This document shows positions 1-9,036 of a DNA stretch of 64,000 nucleotides, piece by piece. A program made the position numbers and the translations under genes. The notes below the pieces were generated by a model. That model was not told where the DNA came from. It saw only the letters and a program-made list of their open reading frames with translations, and searched no databases. The DNA comes from Vandiemenella viatica. Its lineage: Eukaryota; Arthropoda; Insecta; Orthoptera; Morabidae. The stretch spans positions 6,076,001-6,140,000 of the forward strand of contig JARYHS010006964.1 of assembly GCA_031002005.1 (NCBI GenBank). Direction: 5' to 3'. Within the stretch, counting starts at the first letter, position 1; every line of letters begins with the position of its first letter.

Positions 1-163
1 GTGAGGTTTGGGTTTTCCATGGTTTCCTCAAATCGCTCCAGGCGAATGCCGGAACGCTTCCTTTAAAATTCCATGGTCGAATTTCTTGCTGTTCCTTGTC
101 TCCGGTCCTTTACCTCCTCTAATCACCTTGACGTCGACGAGGTGTAAAGCCAGAAGTAAAATA
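1..163 (+). repeat. SINE copy, 5' part cut by window edge
   Basis: This is the body and tail of a tRNA-derived SINE found about twelve times in the window. It shows the shared core blocks (gttttccatggtttcc, aaatcgctccaggcgaatgcc, gaatt-cct-gttccttgtc, gacgtcgacgaggtgtaaagcc) and an A-rich tail. The tRNA head would lie before position 1. Confidence 0.8.
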
Positions 164-305
164 AATACACTGGTCCTGTCATAGGAATAGATGAACCATT
201 TAACTTGCCACAGAAAAAGCCTTTATTACAACATCTCCCCGCTATACAAGAAGTAAACAGATGGACGCAGGCAAACAACAACGAAACTCACAAACACTGC
301 ACATA

Positions 306-790
306 CAGGGTGTCCAGAAAAGGACTCCCTGATTTCAAAATTAAATATCTCGAAAACAAAGATCGATAGAGGAATGCAGTAAACGGTATGTTTATTGTGA
401 CATCTGTAAGAAGAGTATACAGCAGTGTGAAATAATAGTTACAAAAGTTGCTAACAGATGGCGCTGTATGCTCATATCAGCATACCTAAGTGAAATAATC
501 GTCTGAAAACAATCTTTGCAAACAATCACATCACAATGTTTTCAAAATGTTCACCATTGGCACGTTTCAATGGTGGAACTGATCGCCCTGAGCTTCGGAT
601 CACTATCTAGGCATTACGTATGGCGATTACAGCGCCATCTGTTGGCAGCTTTTGTAACTATTATTTCAAACTGCTGTATACACTTCTTACAGCTGTCACG
701 ATAAACATACCGTTTACTGCATTCCTCTATCGATCTTTGTTTTCGAGATATTTAATTTGGAAATAAGGGAGTCCTTTTCTGGACACCCTG
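306..790. mobile_element. Mariner-derived foldback MITE with TA target duplication
   Basis: Two arms of about 163 bp (306-468 and 628-790) are inverted copies of each other with few mismatches and begin cagggtgtccagaaaaggac. TA dinucleotides flank both ends (304-305 and 791-792), the IS630/Tc1/mariner target duplication. The centre, read on the minus strand near 526-563, encodes the transposase-like C-terminus NGEHFENIVM followed by a stop, with a probable frameshift just upstream. The left arm is therefore the natural 3' end of a mariner-like element, and the right arm is an inverted copy that replaces the 5' end. It has no coding capacity. Confidence 0.8.
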
Positions 791-795
791 TATGT

Positions 796-955
796 TGCTG
801 CTGTCGTCAGTCTCTCGACTGGTCGACGCATTCCTCCATCTATTCCAGTCTTCCGCTAACCTCTTCATCTCAACATACCCACGTCCTCAATTATCTGTCA
901 AACATGAAGGAAAAAAACAACCGTCATAAGTGACCTACCAGACCATTACTTTGAA
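796..955 (-). repeat. LINE 3'-end fragment
   Basis: The sequence ctgtcgtcagtctctcgactgg, then cctccatc, ctaacctcttcatct and acgtcctcaattatctg, closely matches the 3' end of the LINE at 62285-62430 in the same orientation. It is a short, 5'-truncated copy directly abutting the foldback MITE. Confidence 0.65.
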
Positions 956-1044
956 TAACTATTTATTAGTCAGTAAAAAAATTATTCACGTAGACACTCC
1001 GTCCACCACAGCCAAAATGGATTATTATTATTACAGTTATTATG

Positions 1045-1278
1045 TTTATAGCGTTAAATCTCGTCGACGACCAGGTGGTTAGAGGCTGGAAAGCACTGAA
1101 CTCAAGAACGGGAAGGAATTCGGCCTCGGCCTATTGAAGGAAGCATCCCGGCATTCGCCTGTAGTAATTTGGGGAATCGATGGAGAACCTAAAATTGGAT
1201 GACTTTACGTGGATTCGAACCTGCGTCCTCCCGAATGCGAGGCCAGAGCGTTACCAGCTCACCCACCACGCTCAGTGA
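1045..1278 (-). repeat. SINE copy with tRNA-like head, reverse orientation
   Basis: Reading the minus strand gives the tRNA-derived head (near 1205-1278, with a B-box-like ggattcgaacc on the plus strand), then the shared SINE core and the tail around 1045. The copy is moderately diverged from the family. Confidence 0.75.
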
Positions 1279-1943
1279 CCAAAACGGAATCAAAACTGAT
1301 CCCCACATGAAATCAGTTAAATCGTAGACAGCTATGATACGTGAATAATTTACTGGAATATAAGAGGCCTTACGAAGAAAAAAAAGTTATGATTAGGACG
1401 AAAATAACAGCTTTCAGGAATTTCCTCTCACAATACTGACTAAAAATACAGAAATTGGGAGAAAAACATAGGTTAGCAGCCTGGTGTGGGTAGCTTTCAG
1501 TTAGTGAGGAAATCACAGCCTCAACGGGAAAATATAACCAGAAAAAAATTATCGTATATTTGTAAGGACAGAAGCCATCAGCAACTATAATGACGAATAG
1601 TATCACAGCGAAAACACAGAATTCTTCGCGCGGAGTGAATAAAATGTTTGAGAGCACAAAGATATAGTTCCCAGGCTCAGCGAAAAGGATGATTGCTAAC
1701 CTGGGAACTGTTTCTCTATTTCTGATCAGTTGACACGCGGTCTATATTACAAATAATCACTGAGTGATGTTAGGCAGGAACTGCGCGTTGTTAGAAAATT
1801 TAATATTTATAAGGTTTTATCAAGCTAATGTGCGCACAAGACATAAATGAAAGGAACTGAAAACTAAACATCAGCCGCAAGTACCCGACTTCAAATATTG
1901 TTTTAAAACAATTTAAAAAAATATTCACGCCAATACTAAGACC
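1279..1943. other. No recognised gene
   Basis: This is AT-rich sequence between a SINE and a small foldback. Short open frames on the minus strand (1370-1657, 1800-1991) have no recognisable motif and ordinary intergenic composition. Confidence 0.5.
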
Positions 1944-2065
1944 CCTACACACGACCTGATCTGATGCCTGATACGGTCGGATCAGGAGCAATATCGTATG
2001 GTGTGTGGGTTTGTCGCAGAGTTGGCCGATCTGGTCAGGGTCTGACTAGATCAGGTCGTGTAGAG
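1944..2065. repeat. Small foldback MITE
   Basis: An imperfect inverted repeat has outer arms reading ctacac-acgacctgatct from the left and ctctacacgacctgatct from the right complement. The inner arms share the (gat)cggatcagg theme. At about 120 bp it contains no ORF. No clear target duplication is visible, so the family is unknown. Confidence 0.55.
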
Positions 2066-2621
2066 CTTGAGGTGGTTTAGTCAGGTCGATTTCGCCCCAG
2101 TTGCTCTGAGACCCTCGCGCTGTAAATATCTATATGTGAAGTCGCAGAGGAGAAAGTTGTCACTGAGGGGAGGGTGTTAATGGAATTTTAATAAATGTAC
2201 AAAAATTTTCGGTGTTGGTGGGATATTTCCGGCAAACTACACAGAAATGGAGATGCCAGGAAGCAAATTCATGGAAATATTTATGTAATAGATAACTGGC
2301 CATTATTATTTTATCAACATTTTGAATATCAGGAATACTTGGAAACCTGATGCCAGAATACCGAAATTTTTTTCCACGACCCTTCTAGCTCTGGGAAGTC
2401 TATAAATAAATAAAACTTCTTATTTCATGTGTTATATTTTTTTCTGTGTGTATGGTTTCAAGAAATGTTCATTCAGAACAAATGCATTGTAGTCAAAGGA
2501 GCCAATGTAGTGGTTCCAAGCAACAATGACGCTTAGAGCAGAGTCAATTCATCTACAATAAACTTATTATAAAACTTTTTGCATTTTAATAGCTCTCCAT
2601 CTGATACAGGTCCGTTGGTGT
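2066..2621. other. No recognised gene
   Basis: AT-rich non-coding sequence in which I see no motif, repeat or extended open frame. Confidence 0.4.
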
Positions 2622-2715
2622 CAGTGCTGCCAGCCCCTTGGCTTTGAATATCCGTAGATGGCCGCTAAAATTTCTATAGATTGGGTACAAAAATCCGGAG
2701 ACTCGCTAACTAAAA
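2622..2715. repeat. Possible hAT-like element end (CAGTGCTGCCA)
   Basis: It begins cagtgctgcca and carries atccgtagat. The inverted counterpart lies at 5610-5705 (atccgtagat repeats ending tggcagcactg). The two may be ends of one old element interrupted by a Penelope copy and a LINE, or two solo copies. Flanking 8-mers do not match, so one intact unit is not proven. Confidence 0.4.
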
Positions 2716-2825
2716 CAATAATAATTGAAGAGAGAATCAAAATTAAGAATACTTTTTATTTTCAGGTCTTTAAAATTACAAAAATAATATTCTACACTGA
2801 AAATAAGAAATATCTGTGAACATGT

Positions 2826-3717
2826 AGATAACACTCTCGGGATTCTAGCCGCGTCAAATAAAAGTCGACTGGCGACGTTTCGAGAGCCGGCACTTTAGGG
2901 CCAATGGTTATAGTTCCAAAGAAATTCGATATGCGATTATCGGAAGAAGAAACAAAAACAAAACGGATGACAGGGAACGAGAAACACCACGTGCCTTTTT
3001 GCCCTTCTGCGGAGCGGTGACATCGAAAATAGCCAGGCTGCTCAACAAGCGAGGCATCCGCTCCATCTTTCGGCCCCCGCCTAAGATCCGTCAGTTATTA
3101 CGAACCCCGAAAGATTGTATAAATCTCCGGGCCACTGGAGTGTATAAAATTCCTTGTGAGTGTGGCTCTTCCTATATAGGACAGACTTTGAGAACGATGG
3201 ATGAAAGGCGCAAAGAGCATATAAGATACTTTAAGTTGGGGCAGAAAGAAAAATCGGCTATAGTAGAGCACGCCCTTGAAAACTGTCATGAGCCGTGCTT
3301 TGACAAGACGACACGCCTCTGCCATGCTAATAATTTTTGGGATAGTGTCGTGAAAGAGGCGATTGAAATCAGAGTTAATAACAATGTGATAAATCGGGAT
3401 CAAGGACTTAACATAAGTCAAACATGGAGGCCAGTTATTAGACAATTACGAAACACACGGGAACGGACCATATTTGGGCATAACAACAACCGGAACATGA
3501 CGTCACCAAGCAGACCCGCCCTCCGCGCTAGTTCCCCTCCTCTCCCGTCCGGTACCCCTATATAGAGACTACCGCTAGGCAGTTTTAGTTAGTTAAGCAG
3601 GGCTTGAAAATGGGAGCAGTGCTGGCTCTCGAAACGTCGCCAGTCGACTTTTATTTGACGCGGCTAGAATCCCGAGAGTGTTATCTATAGTGCTGCCGCC
3701 GCGAAAACGTTCACAGT
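2826..3717 (+). mobile_element. Truncated Penelope-like retroelement with inverted terminal repeats
   Basis: An 892-bp insertion is bounded by a perfect 15-bp direct repeat, tatctgtgaacatgt (2811-2825 and 3718-3732), read as the target-site duplication. Each end carries a copy of a roughly 70-bp sequence containing tcgactggcgacgtttcgag (about 2826-2893), which appears inverted at about 3622-3692. Penelope-like elements are known for such pseudo-LTRs in direct or inverted order. Between them lies the GIY-YIG endonuclease part of the element's single ORF. The reverse transcriptase is missing, so this copy is 5'-truncated. Confidence 0.85.
2903..3565 (+). pseudogene. Penelope-like element GIY-YIG endonuclease domain, 5'-truncated ORF
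   Basis: The open frame runs directly out of the left inverted repeat (NGYSSKEIRYAI...) to a TAG at 3563-3565. An ATG-initiated reading would start near 2999, but the frame is open further upstream, as expected for a truncated polyprotein. The segment FRPPPKIRQLLR, typical of the linker between reverse transcriptase and endonuclease in Penelope elements, is followed by the GIY-YIG core: GVYKIPCECGSSYIGQT, then R-x3-ER-KEH and EHALENCH. The GIY-YIG nuclease nicks target DNA for reverse transcription. Without the reverse transcriptase domain the copy cannot move by itself. The fragment's frame is undamaged, which suggests a fairly recent insertion. Confidence 0.85.
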
Positions 3718-3732
3718 TATCTGTGAACATGT

Positions 3733-4639
3733 GTAGTAACCTGGAGAGATATCCTCCTAGGTACCTCCCGAGAGCGAGCCAATAGGCAAGGATTGCGTGG
3801 TCGGATTATTACCGAGCGCACACAACCAGTCCCAATTTATAGGAAGCGGATCAAATAAATTAACACCTGCAGTGCCTTATGTACAGCTTTATTACAGATA
3901 AACATATATACACGTATCTTTCAGAGTTAGGTATACTAGCTTGATTTATGGCGGCAGTAAGACGTATAATGTGACCTGCTGTCGTGTGATATTCAAAGGC
4001 ACTAGGGCTGAATGCGAAAGCGAGCGGGCATAACGCGGGAGTATGATTCTATGGCTTCCCGTGACTTCCCAGGCATCTAACCATCCCACAACCAATAAGC
4101 AGAGTGTTCCCACCTGTCTGTGCTCCGCGGCTGTGACGATGTCGACGGCAGCGGCTCCTCTGCTACTGGCCGGTTAACCCGAGGCTGTTCCTGCGACACC
4201 TCTGGCGGCGGCGGCTTCTGCAAACGGCGGCGGCGGCGGCGGCGGCGTCGGAAGACAGTGTCTGCAGCGGCGGCGGAGAGCCCCAATTTCGACTTCGCTC
4301 CTGGGTTTTTACCCCAACCCCCACCCTCTCGATTAATGTGGAGGGGATTCTGTGAGCCTATCACATCACTCCGTAATGCCGTCATCTTCCTTCGATGCGG
4401 TCATGCTAGTGGGGCGAGTCTGCTGTCTCAGCGTTCTACTTAGAGTGCGATGCCTGGCAACTCGGCGGTTTCGTATGCCCGCTGCTCGCAATCAGCCGTT
4501 GTGTAATTGTTTCGAAAACTGTTACAGTGGCCTGTGGTTACTACACATGTTTTATATATATATTGGCCACAGCATCTTCACAGATGATAGTTGTAGCGAC
4601 TCAGCTATCACTTGGGTTGAGTGCATCGCATCTTCTGTT
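3733..4639. other. Intergenic, with GC-rich CGG/GCC repeat block
   Basis: No gene is recognised. At about 4199-4275 lie imperfect GGC runs and an uninterrupted (CGG)n run (around 4226-4250), within a locally GC-rich block of about 300 bp. Open frames there on both strands (4077-4443) translate to poly-Arg or poly-Ala stretches expected from the triplet repeat, so I do not call them genes. Confidence 0.5.
4199..4275. repeat. CGG trinucleotide repeat tract
   Basis: ctggcggcggcggcttctgc is followed by a (cgg)n run and then gcagcggcggcgg. It is the most GC-rich patch in an otherwise AT-rich window. Confidence 0.8.
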
Positions 4640-5180
4640 GTGGCTGATTAGTCCGATGGCGGCGCGACAAATTTTGCCACATCTATCGCACACGAAAGAT
4701 GGATCCGGTGGAAGTACTTCTCTGTTACGAAGCTTTTCAGCTTTATTTTATCCAATCATGTTCTGTCATATTTGGACATGCCGGTGGTGATATGATGACG
4801 CCATAAGTGTCTCGTGCTGGCGCAAGCTTTCCAGTCAGAAGTGCGCATGCCGAAGCTCTTCAAATCACATTTGCAGGAGCCTTTAAACCTTAGCATCGGG
4901 CGCCCTACAGGTCTCTTGATATTAGCAATCTGACTGAGCATGACTTTCCGTGGTGGTCTCTCAGGGTCCATTCTATGGACGTGGCCAAGCCAGCGGAGTC
5001 GTCTTTGTTTTAGGGTGGACAGTAATACTGTGACACTTCGTGGTAGACAGAACACTCTCATTGCTCATTTTATCCTGCCACGTGACTCTTATTGTCCGCA
5101 GGCAGCGCATATGGAAAGCGTTCAGCTGTCTCTCTTGCCAGGCGTCTCAGCTGCGTACATGTTTTATACAGCGTCACTTT
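4640..5180 (-). pseudogene. LINE reverse transcriptase C-terminal fragment
   Basis: On the minus strand an open segment (5061 to 4756) contains VLLSTLKQRRLRWLGHVHRM, then DPERPPRKVMLSQ, GRPMLRFKGSCKCDLKSFGM and a WKACASTRHLWR tail. This is the stereotyped C-terminus of ORF2 in a common arthropod non-LTR retrotransposon family (LRWLGHV...GRP...K.DLK...W). Further upstream on that strand (about 5085-5180) are frame-broken remains of the preceding part. There is no reverse transcriptase core. It is a 5'-truncated dead copy; the clade is not resolved. Confidence 0.75.
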
Positions 5181-5609
5181 CATCACTGCTGCTGCTGTGC
5201 CTTCTCTCTTTTTTTGTGTTGTTGGTTTTTTATTATTAGACACAGTACATTTTCTTTGTTGACATTAAATTTAACATATATTCAGTAGTCTAACAGTAAA
5301 TGTTAAATACTGCGACCACTTGATTCTCGAAAATTGGTATTATCAGAAGTCACTGCTTTGTAAGGCGTGCCAGCGAGCGTGTCACCGTTCCTAAACAGTG
5401 CACGAAAAGTTCTGTATTATAATCATTCAAGATCTATAAAATCTATAATCAAACAAAATATCAGATTTATTTCAATCATTGGTTACCACGAGCGGTTGCA
5501 AGGAAACGATTAACAATTATTGACAATTCTGTAATACATTATCACTATGAACTCATAGTTTAACAAAACACCAATATAACGAAAAATAAACAAATAATAA
5601 AAAGTGTAA
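5181..5609. other. No recognised gene
   Basis: AT-rich spacer with no convincing motif. Confidence 0.4.
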
Positions 5610-5705
5610 AAAAATCCGTAGATATTTTAACAAAATCCGAAAATCCTAAATTTTTAATAAAAGTCCGTAGATCTACGGATAAATCCGTAGATTTGGCAGC
5701 ACTGC
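5610..5705. repeat. Possible hAT-like element end, inverse of 2622-2715
   Basis: Repeated atccgtagat units (also tccgtagatctacgga, itself a palindrome) end in tggcagcactg, the complement of the left-end motif cagtgctgcca at 2622. Confidence 0.4.
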
Positions 5706-5734
5706 TTGAATGTCTTCCCATTACGCAGTACTGG

Positions 5735-6145
5735 ATTAGCCACGTAGCAGGAGTTAGCAAATGTTGGGGAACGTGCATAAACCACGTAGCTCATTTTTTG
5801 CCTCCTGTGAAACCCCCTCCTTCCCTCCCCTACACGTAGCCCAACGTGGCTTTTGCCGCAACCCCCTTCCCCCCGCCCACGTAGCTTTTTCCCCTTATGA
5901 TTCCAGAAATTATTTCGTTCTGTTTTCTCCTGTCAGACTGTTGTAACTCACATACGGAGATAATTAAATGGAGGAAATAAATATTCACATGCTGTTGTGT
6001 GTTCTGTTCCTCATTTTAACTGTGAAAAATGTTATGAAAGGAAAGCTATGTGGTTTGGCTTGGAACCCCCCCCCCCTCACGTAGCCCAGCGTAGCCTTCC
6101 AGCCCCCCCCCCCTGGACAGAACCACGTAGTTTGTGGATGCTCTC
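5735..6145. repeat. CACGTAG-repeat MITE cluster with C-runs
   Basis: The heptamer cacgtag recurs at about 5739, 5783, 5834, 5879, 6078 and 6123, interspersed with C-rich runs. The right end reads accacgtagtttgtggatg. This composition is typical of short non-autonomous DNA elements; at least two overlapping or nested copies seem present. There is no coding content. Confidence 0.55.
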
Positions 6146-6180
6146 TTACGGGTCCCGCGCCTCCAAGGGTAGGGAGACGA

Positions 6181-6411
6181 GCGTGGTGGGTGAATGGTTA
6201 ACGCTCTGGCCTCGTGGACGTGGGTTCGAATCCCCGTCCACGTATCCTGATTTTAGTTTTCCATGCTTTCCCAAATCACTTCAGGTGAATGCCAGGATGC
6301 TTCCTTCAAATAGACCATGGCCGAATTCCTTCCCGTTCCTTGTCCCGAGTCCCATCCCGCCTCTAATGACCTTAGCAGTCGTCGAGGCGTAAAGCCATAG
6401 CAAAAAACAAA
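6181..6411 (+). repeat. SINE copy with intact tRNA-like promoter
   Basis: The head gcgtggtgggtgaatggtta...ctctggcctcg carries an A-box-like region, and ggttcgaatcc is an exact RNA polymerase III B box. The conserved SINE core and an A-rich tail (gccatagcaaaaaacaaa) follow. It is one of the least diverged copies in the window. Confidence 0.85.
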
Positions 6412-6959
6412 TAATCCTAGGGTAGGACCCCGCACTGTCTCCATCCGACCCTGCCATTAAGGCTTAGTAAAGTGCGACCCTTAGCTTTCCCTTATAGTAA
6501 ATTCGGTCAGACGAGATTGCTTCTTGCTGCGTATAGTTGCAGTGATGAGTCCGTTCCTTCTCACATTATTATTACCCGCCAGAGTGGCAGCGGGACCTGG
6601 TCCGAGTCCTGAACCCGGTCGTCCTGATGCGGTTTCCCGTAATCACCTACACAACAACAAAATCACTCACCACACAGAACAGGAGTTACATGTTAAGCGG
6701 GCAGATGGCTACATGGCTCCCCTATTGGATCAGGTCCACCAATACGTTACGAGCAGGCGTGGTGATTAATAAGCGTCGCATCCTTATTAGTGCTCGCATT
6801 TTCCGTAACTCAATTAGTGATCGAAACTGATTGGAAAAGAAAACAGTAATTCGTGGTGCGAATACGGTGTTCCACTGCCAAGTTTGAGGCAGGGCCGTAC
6901 TGTCATGACGTCACTTGATATTACGTAATATCTCGTGACAGACGCAACGCTTGAGAAGT
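6412..6959. other. No recognised gene
   Basis: Spacer before the Tc1 element. A 16-bp perfect palindrome, gatattacgtaatatc, lies near 6918-6933. Short open frames here show no family motif. Confidence 0.4.
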
Positions 6960-6988
6960 TACACTCCTGGAAATTGAAATAAGAACAC
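6960..6988 (+). repeat. Tc1-like left terminal inverted repeat
   Basis: Pairs with 8357-8385 (28 of 29 positions) and starts with the TA target dinucleotide. Confidence 0.95.
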
Positions 6989-7205
6989 ATTGACGCCGGT
7001 GTGTAAGACCCACCATACTTGCTCCGGACACTACGAGAGGGCTGTACAAGCAATGATCAAACCCACGGCACAGCGGACACACCAGGAACAGCAGTGTTGG
7101 CTGTCGAAGGGCGCTAGCTGCGCAGCGGTTCGGCACCGCCGCAGTCAGTGTCAGCCAGTTTGCCGTGGCATACGGAGCTCCATCTCAGTCTTTAACACTG
7201 GTAGC

Positions 7206-8228
7206 ATGCCGCGACAGCGTGTACGTGAACCGTATGTGCAGTTGACGGACTTTGAGCGAGGGCGTATAGCGGGCATGCGGGAGGCCGGGTGGACGTACCG
7301 CCGAATTGCTCAACATGTGGGGCGCGAGGTCTCCACAGTACATCGATGTTGTCGCCAGTGGTCGGCGGAAGGTGCACGTGCCCGTCGACCTGGGTCCGGA
7401 CAGCAGCGACGCACGGACGCACGCCAAGACCGTCGCATCTTACGCAGTACCGTAGGGGACCGCACCGCCACTTCCCGGCAAATTAGGGACACTGCGGCTC
7501 CTGGGGTATCAGAGAGGACCATTCGCAACCGTCTCCATGAAGCTGGGCTATGGTCCCGCGCACCGTTAGGTCGTCTTCCGCTCACGCCCCAACATCGTGC
7601 AGCCCGCCTCCAGTGGTGTCGCGACAGGCGTATATGGAGGGACGAATGGAGACGTGTCGTCTTCAGTGATGAGAGTCACTTCTGCCTTGGTGCCAATGAT
7701 GGTCGTATGCGTGTTTGGCGCCGTGCAGGTGAGCGCCACAATCAGGACTGCATACGACCGAGGCACACAGGGCCAACACCCGGCATCATGGTGTGGGGAG
7801 CGATGTCCTACACTGGCCGTACACCTCTGGTGATCGTCGAGGGGACACTGAACAGTGCACGGTACATTCAAACCGTCATCGAACCCATCGTTCTACCATT
7901 CCTAGACCGGCAAGGGAACATGCTGTTCCAACAGGACAATGCACGTCCACGTGTATCCCGTGCCACCCAACGTGCTCTAGAAGGTGTAAGTCAACTACCC
8001 TGGCCAGCGAGATCTCCGGATCTGTCCCCCATTGAGCATGTTTGGGACTGGATGAAACGTCGTCTCACGCGGTCTGCACGTCCAGCACGAACGCTGGTCC
8101 AGCTGAGGCGCCAGGTGGAAATGGCTTGGCATGCCGTTCCACAGGACTACATCCAGCACCTCTACGATCGTCTCCATGGGAGAATTGCAGCCTGCATTGC
8201 TGCGAAAGGAGGATATACACGGTACTAG
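7206..8228 (+). CDS. Tc1-family transposase, 340 aa, intact
   Basis: This cut-and-paste transposase binds the terminal repeats and catalyses excision and TA-targeted insertion in the nucleus. The start at MPRQRVREPY gives 340 residues, the usual length for the family. The frame is open upstream to 6990, but that leader looks like untranslated sequence. Residues 15-51 form a first helix-turn-helix (FERGRIAGMREAGWTYRRIA), 58-70 a basic linker (RRPGSGQQRR), and 75-115 a second helix-turn-helix. The DDE catalytic residues are visible: D155 in VFSDESHF, D244 in FQQDNARP, and E277 in SPDLSPIEHVW. Only 32 residues separate D244 from E277, two fewer than canonical DD34E. The ORF ends GGYTRY, a typical family C-terminus. 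There is no stop or frameshift, so the copy may be active. Confidence 0.93.
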   Translation: MPRQRVREPYVQLTDFERGRIAGMREAGWTYRRIAQHVGREVSTVHRCCRQWSAEGARARRPGSGQQRRTDARQDRRILRSTVGDRTATSRQIRDTAAPGVSERTIRNRLHEAGLWSRAPLGRLPLTPQHRAARLQWCRDRRIWRDEWRRVVFSDESHFCLGANDGRMRVWRRAGERHNQDCIRPRHTGPTPGIMVWGAMSYTGRTPLVIVEGTLNSARYIQTVIEPIVLPFLDRQGNMLFQQDNARPRVSRATQRALEGVSQLPWPARSPDLSPIEHVWDWMKRRLTRSARPARTLVQLRRQVEMAWHAVPQDYIQHLYDRLHGRIAACIAAKGGYTRY

Positions 8229-8356
8229 TGCCGACATTGTGCATGCTCTGTTGCCTGTGCCTATTTGCCTATGGTTCTGTCTGTGTGATCATGTGTTGTA
8301 TTTGACCCCAGGAATGTGTATATAAAGTTTCCCATTCCTGGGACAATGAATTCACG

Positions 8357-8385
8357 GTGTTCTTATTTCAATTTCCGGGAGTGTA
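8357..8385 (-). repeat. Tc1-like right terminal inverted repeat
   Basis: gtgttcttatttcaatttcc plus gggagtgta is complementary to the left repeat. Confidence 0.95.
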
Positions 8386-8815
8386 TTTAATGAACTTCGT
8401 GGTTGTCTTAAGGTGCGTGCATTAATTACGCGTGGTTAAGTAGGGTGGGGGGGGGGTCTGGCGAAATTTCACGAAGGTGTGGGGGGGGGGGGTGCGGGGG
8501 GAGGGCAACGGAAATCCCACGTGAGCTTTTGAAATTCTGTAAGGAAGCAGAGATAAAAAAAAATTCACAGACGACAAGAATGTCGACTTGAGGAGGGTTT
8601 AAGGTCAAGAAACGACGTGGATATTGACTTTAGGGGATACAACCGCCCTCGGAAATAGGGGGAGGAGGGGGGGTGAAACTCCGTGATATCGGAAAAACAC
8701 GCCATGTCATTAATGGGCAATTTGTGTTTTGAAATATTGCATTTGCGAATAATTGTAACAAAAATGAATTAATATTTTGCTGATTTTTTTGCGAAACCAA
8801 ACAAGTGAGGAGCAT
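8386..8815. repeat. G-run rich repeat debris
   Basis: Two poly-G tracts (about 8446-8455 and 8480-8491) and gggggtgaaactccgtgatatcggaaaaacacgcc... (8665-8720) occur here. The latter resembles 20755-20797 (attccggaaaacacctcacg, taattaatgg), suggesting a shared short repeat family. There are no genes. Confidence 0.4.
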
Positions 8816-9036
8816 GTTGGATGACAGGTTAACTCTCTAACCTGGTGGACGTGGGTTCCAATCCCCGTCCGGGCATCCAGATTTTAGTTTTCCATGTTTT
8901 CCCAAATCACTCCAGGCGAATGTCGGGATGCAACCTAAAAAGGCCATGGCCAAATTCCTTCCAGTTCCTTGTCCCCGGTTCTTTCTCGCCTCTAATGACA
9001 TCGACTTCGACAAGGTGTAAAGCCATAAGCAAAAAA
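8816..9036 (+). repeat. SINE copy ending at assembly gap
   Basis: It has a tRNA-like head with a mutated B box (ggttccaatcc), a full SINE core and the start of an A-tail, then runs into N. Confidence 0.8.

Larger units (their letters stand above)
6960..8385 (+). mobile_element. Complete Tc1-like transposon
   Basis: 29-bp terminal inverted repeats, tacactcctggaaattgaaa at 6960-6988 and its complement at 8357-8385, differ at a single position. The terminal TA serves as the TA target duplication. The 1.43-kb unit holds one uninterrupted transposase gene on the plus strand. Its GC content and codon use differ sharply from the AT-rich surroundings, as expected of a recent arrival. Confidence 0.95.

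Noticed and set aside
2838..2896. Hammerhead ribozyme in the Penelope terminal repeat
   Set aside because: gaaac is present, but I cannot see the CTGATGA core at the right place; a structure search would be needed.
4077..4443. Overlapping open frames with poly-Arg or poly-Ala runs
   Set aside because: Caused by the CGG triplet tract; both strands are open, with no domain or splice support.
6181..6260. Possible tRNA gene (A-box-like region and exact B box)
   Set aside because: The head continues into the SINE body and the cloverleaf is incomplete; it is a SINE promoter, not a functional tRNA.
7185..7871. Several antisense and alternate frames within the Tc1 transposase
   Set aside because: Shadows of a GC-rich coding region; no motif, and the plus-strand transposase explains the sequence.
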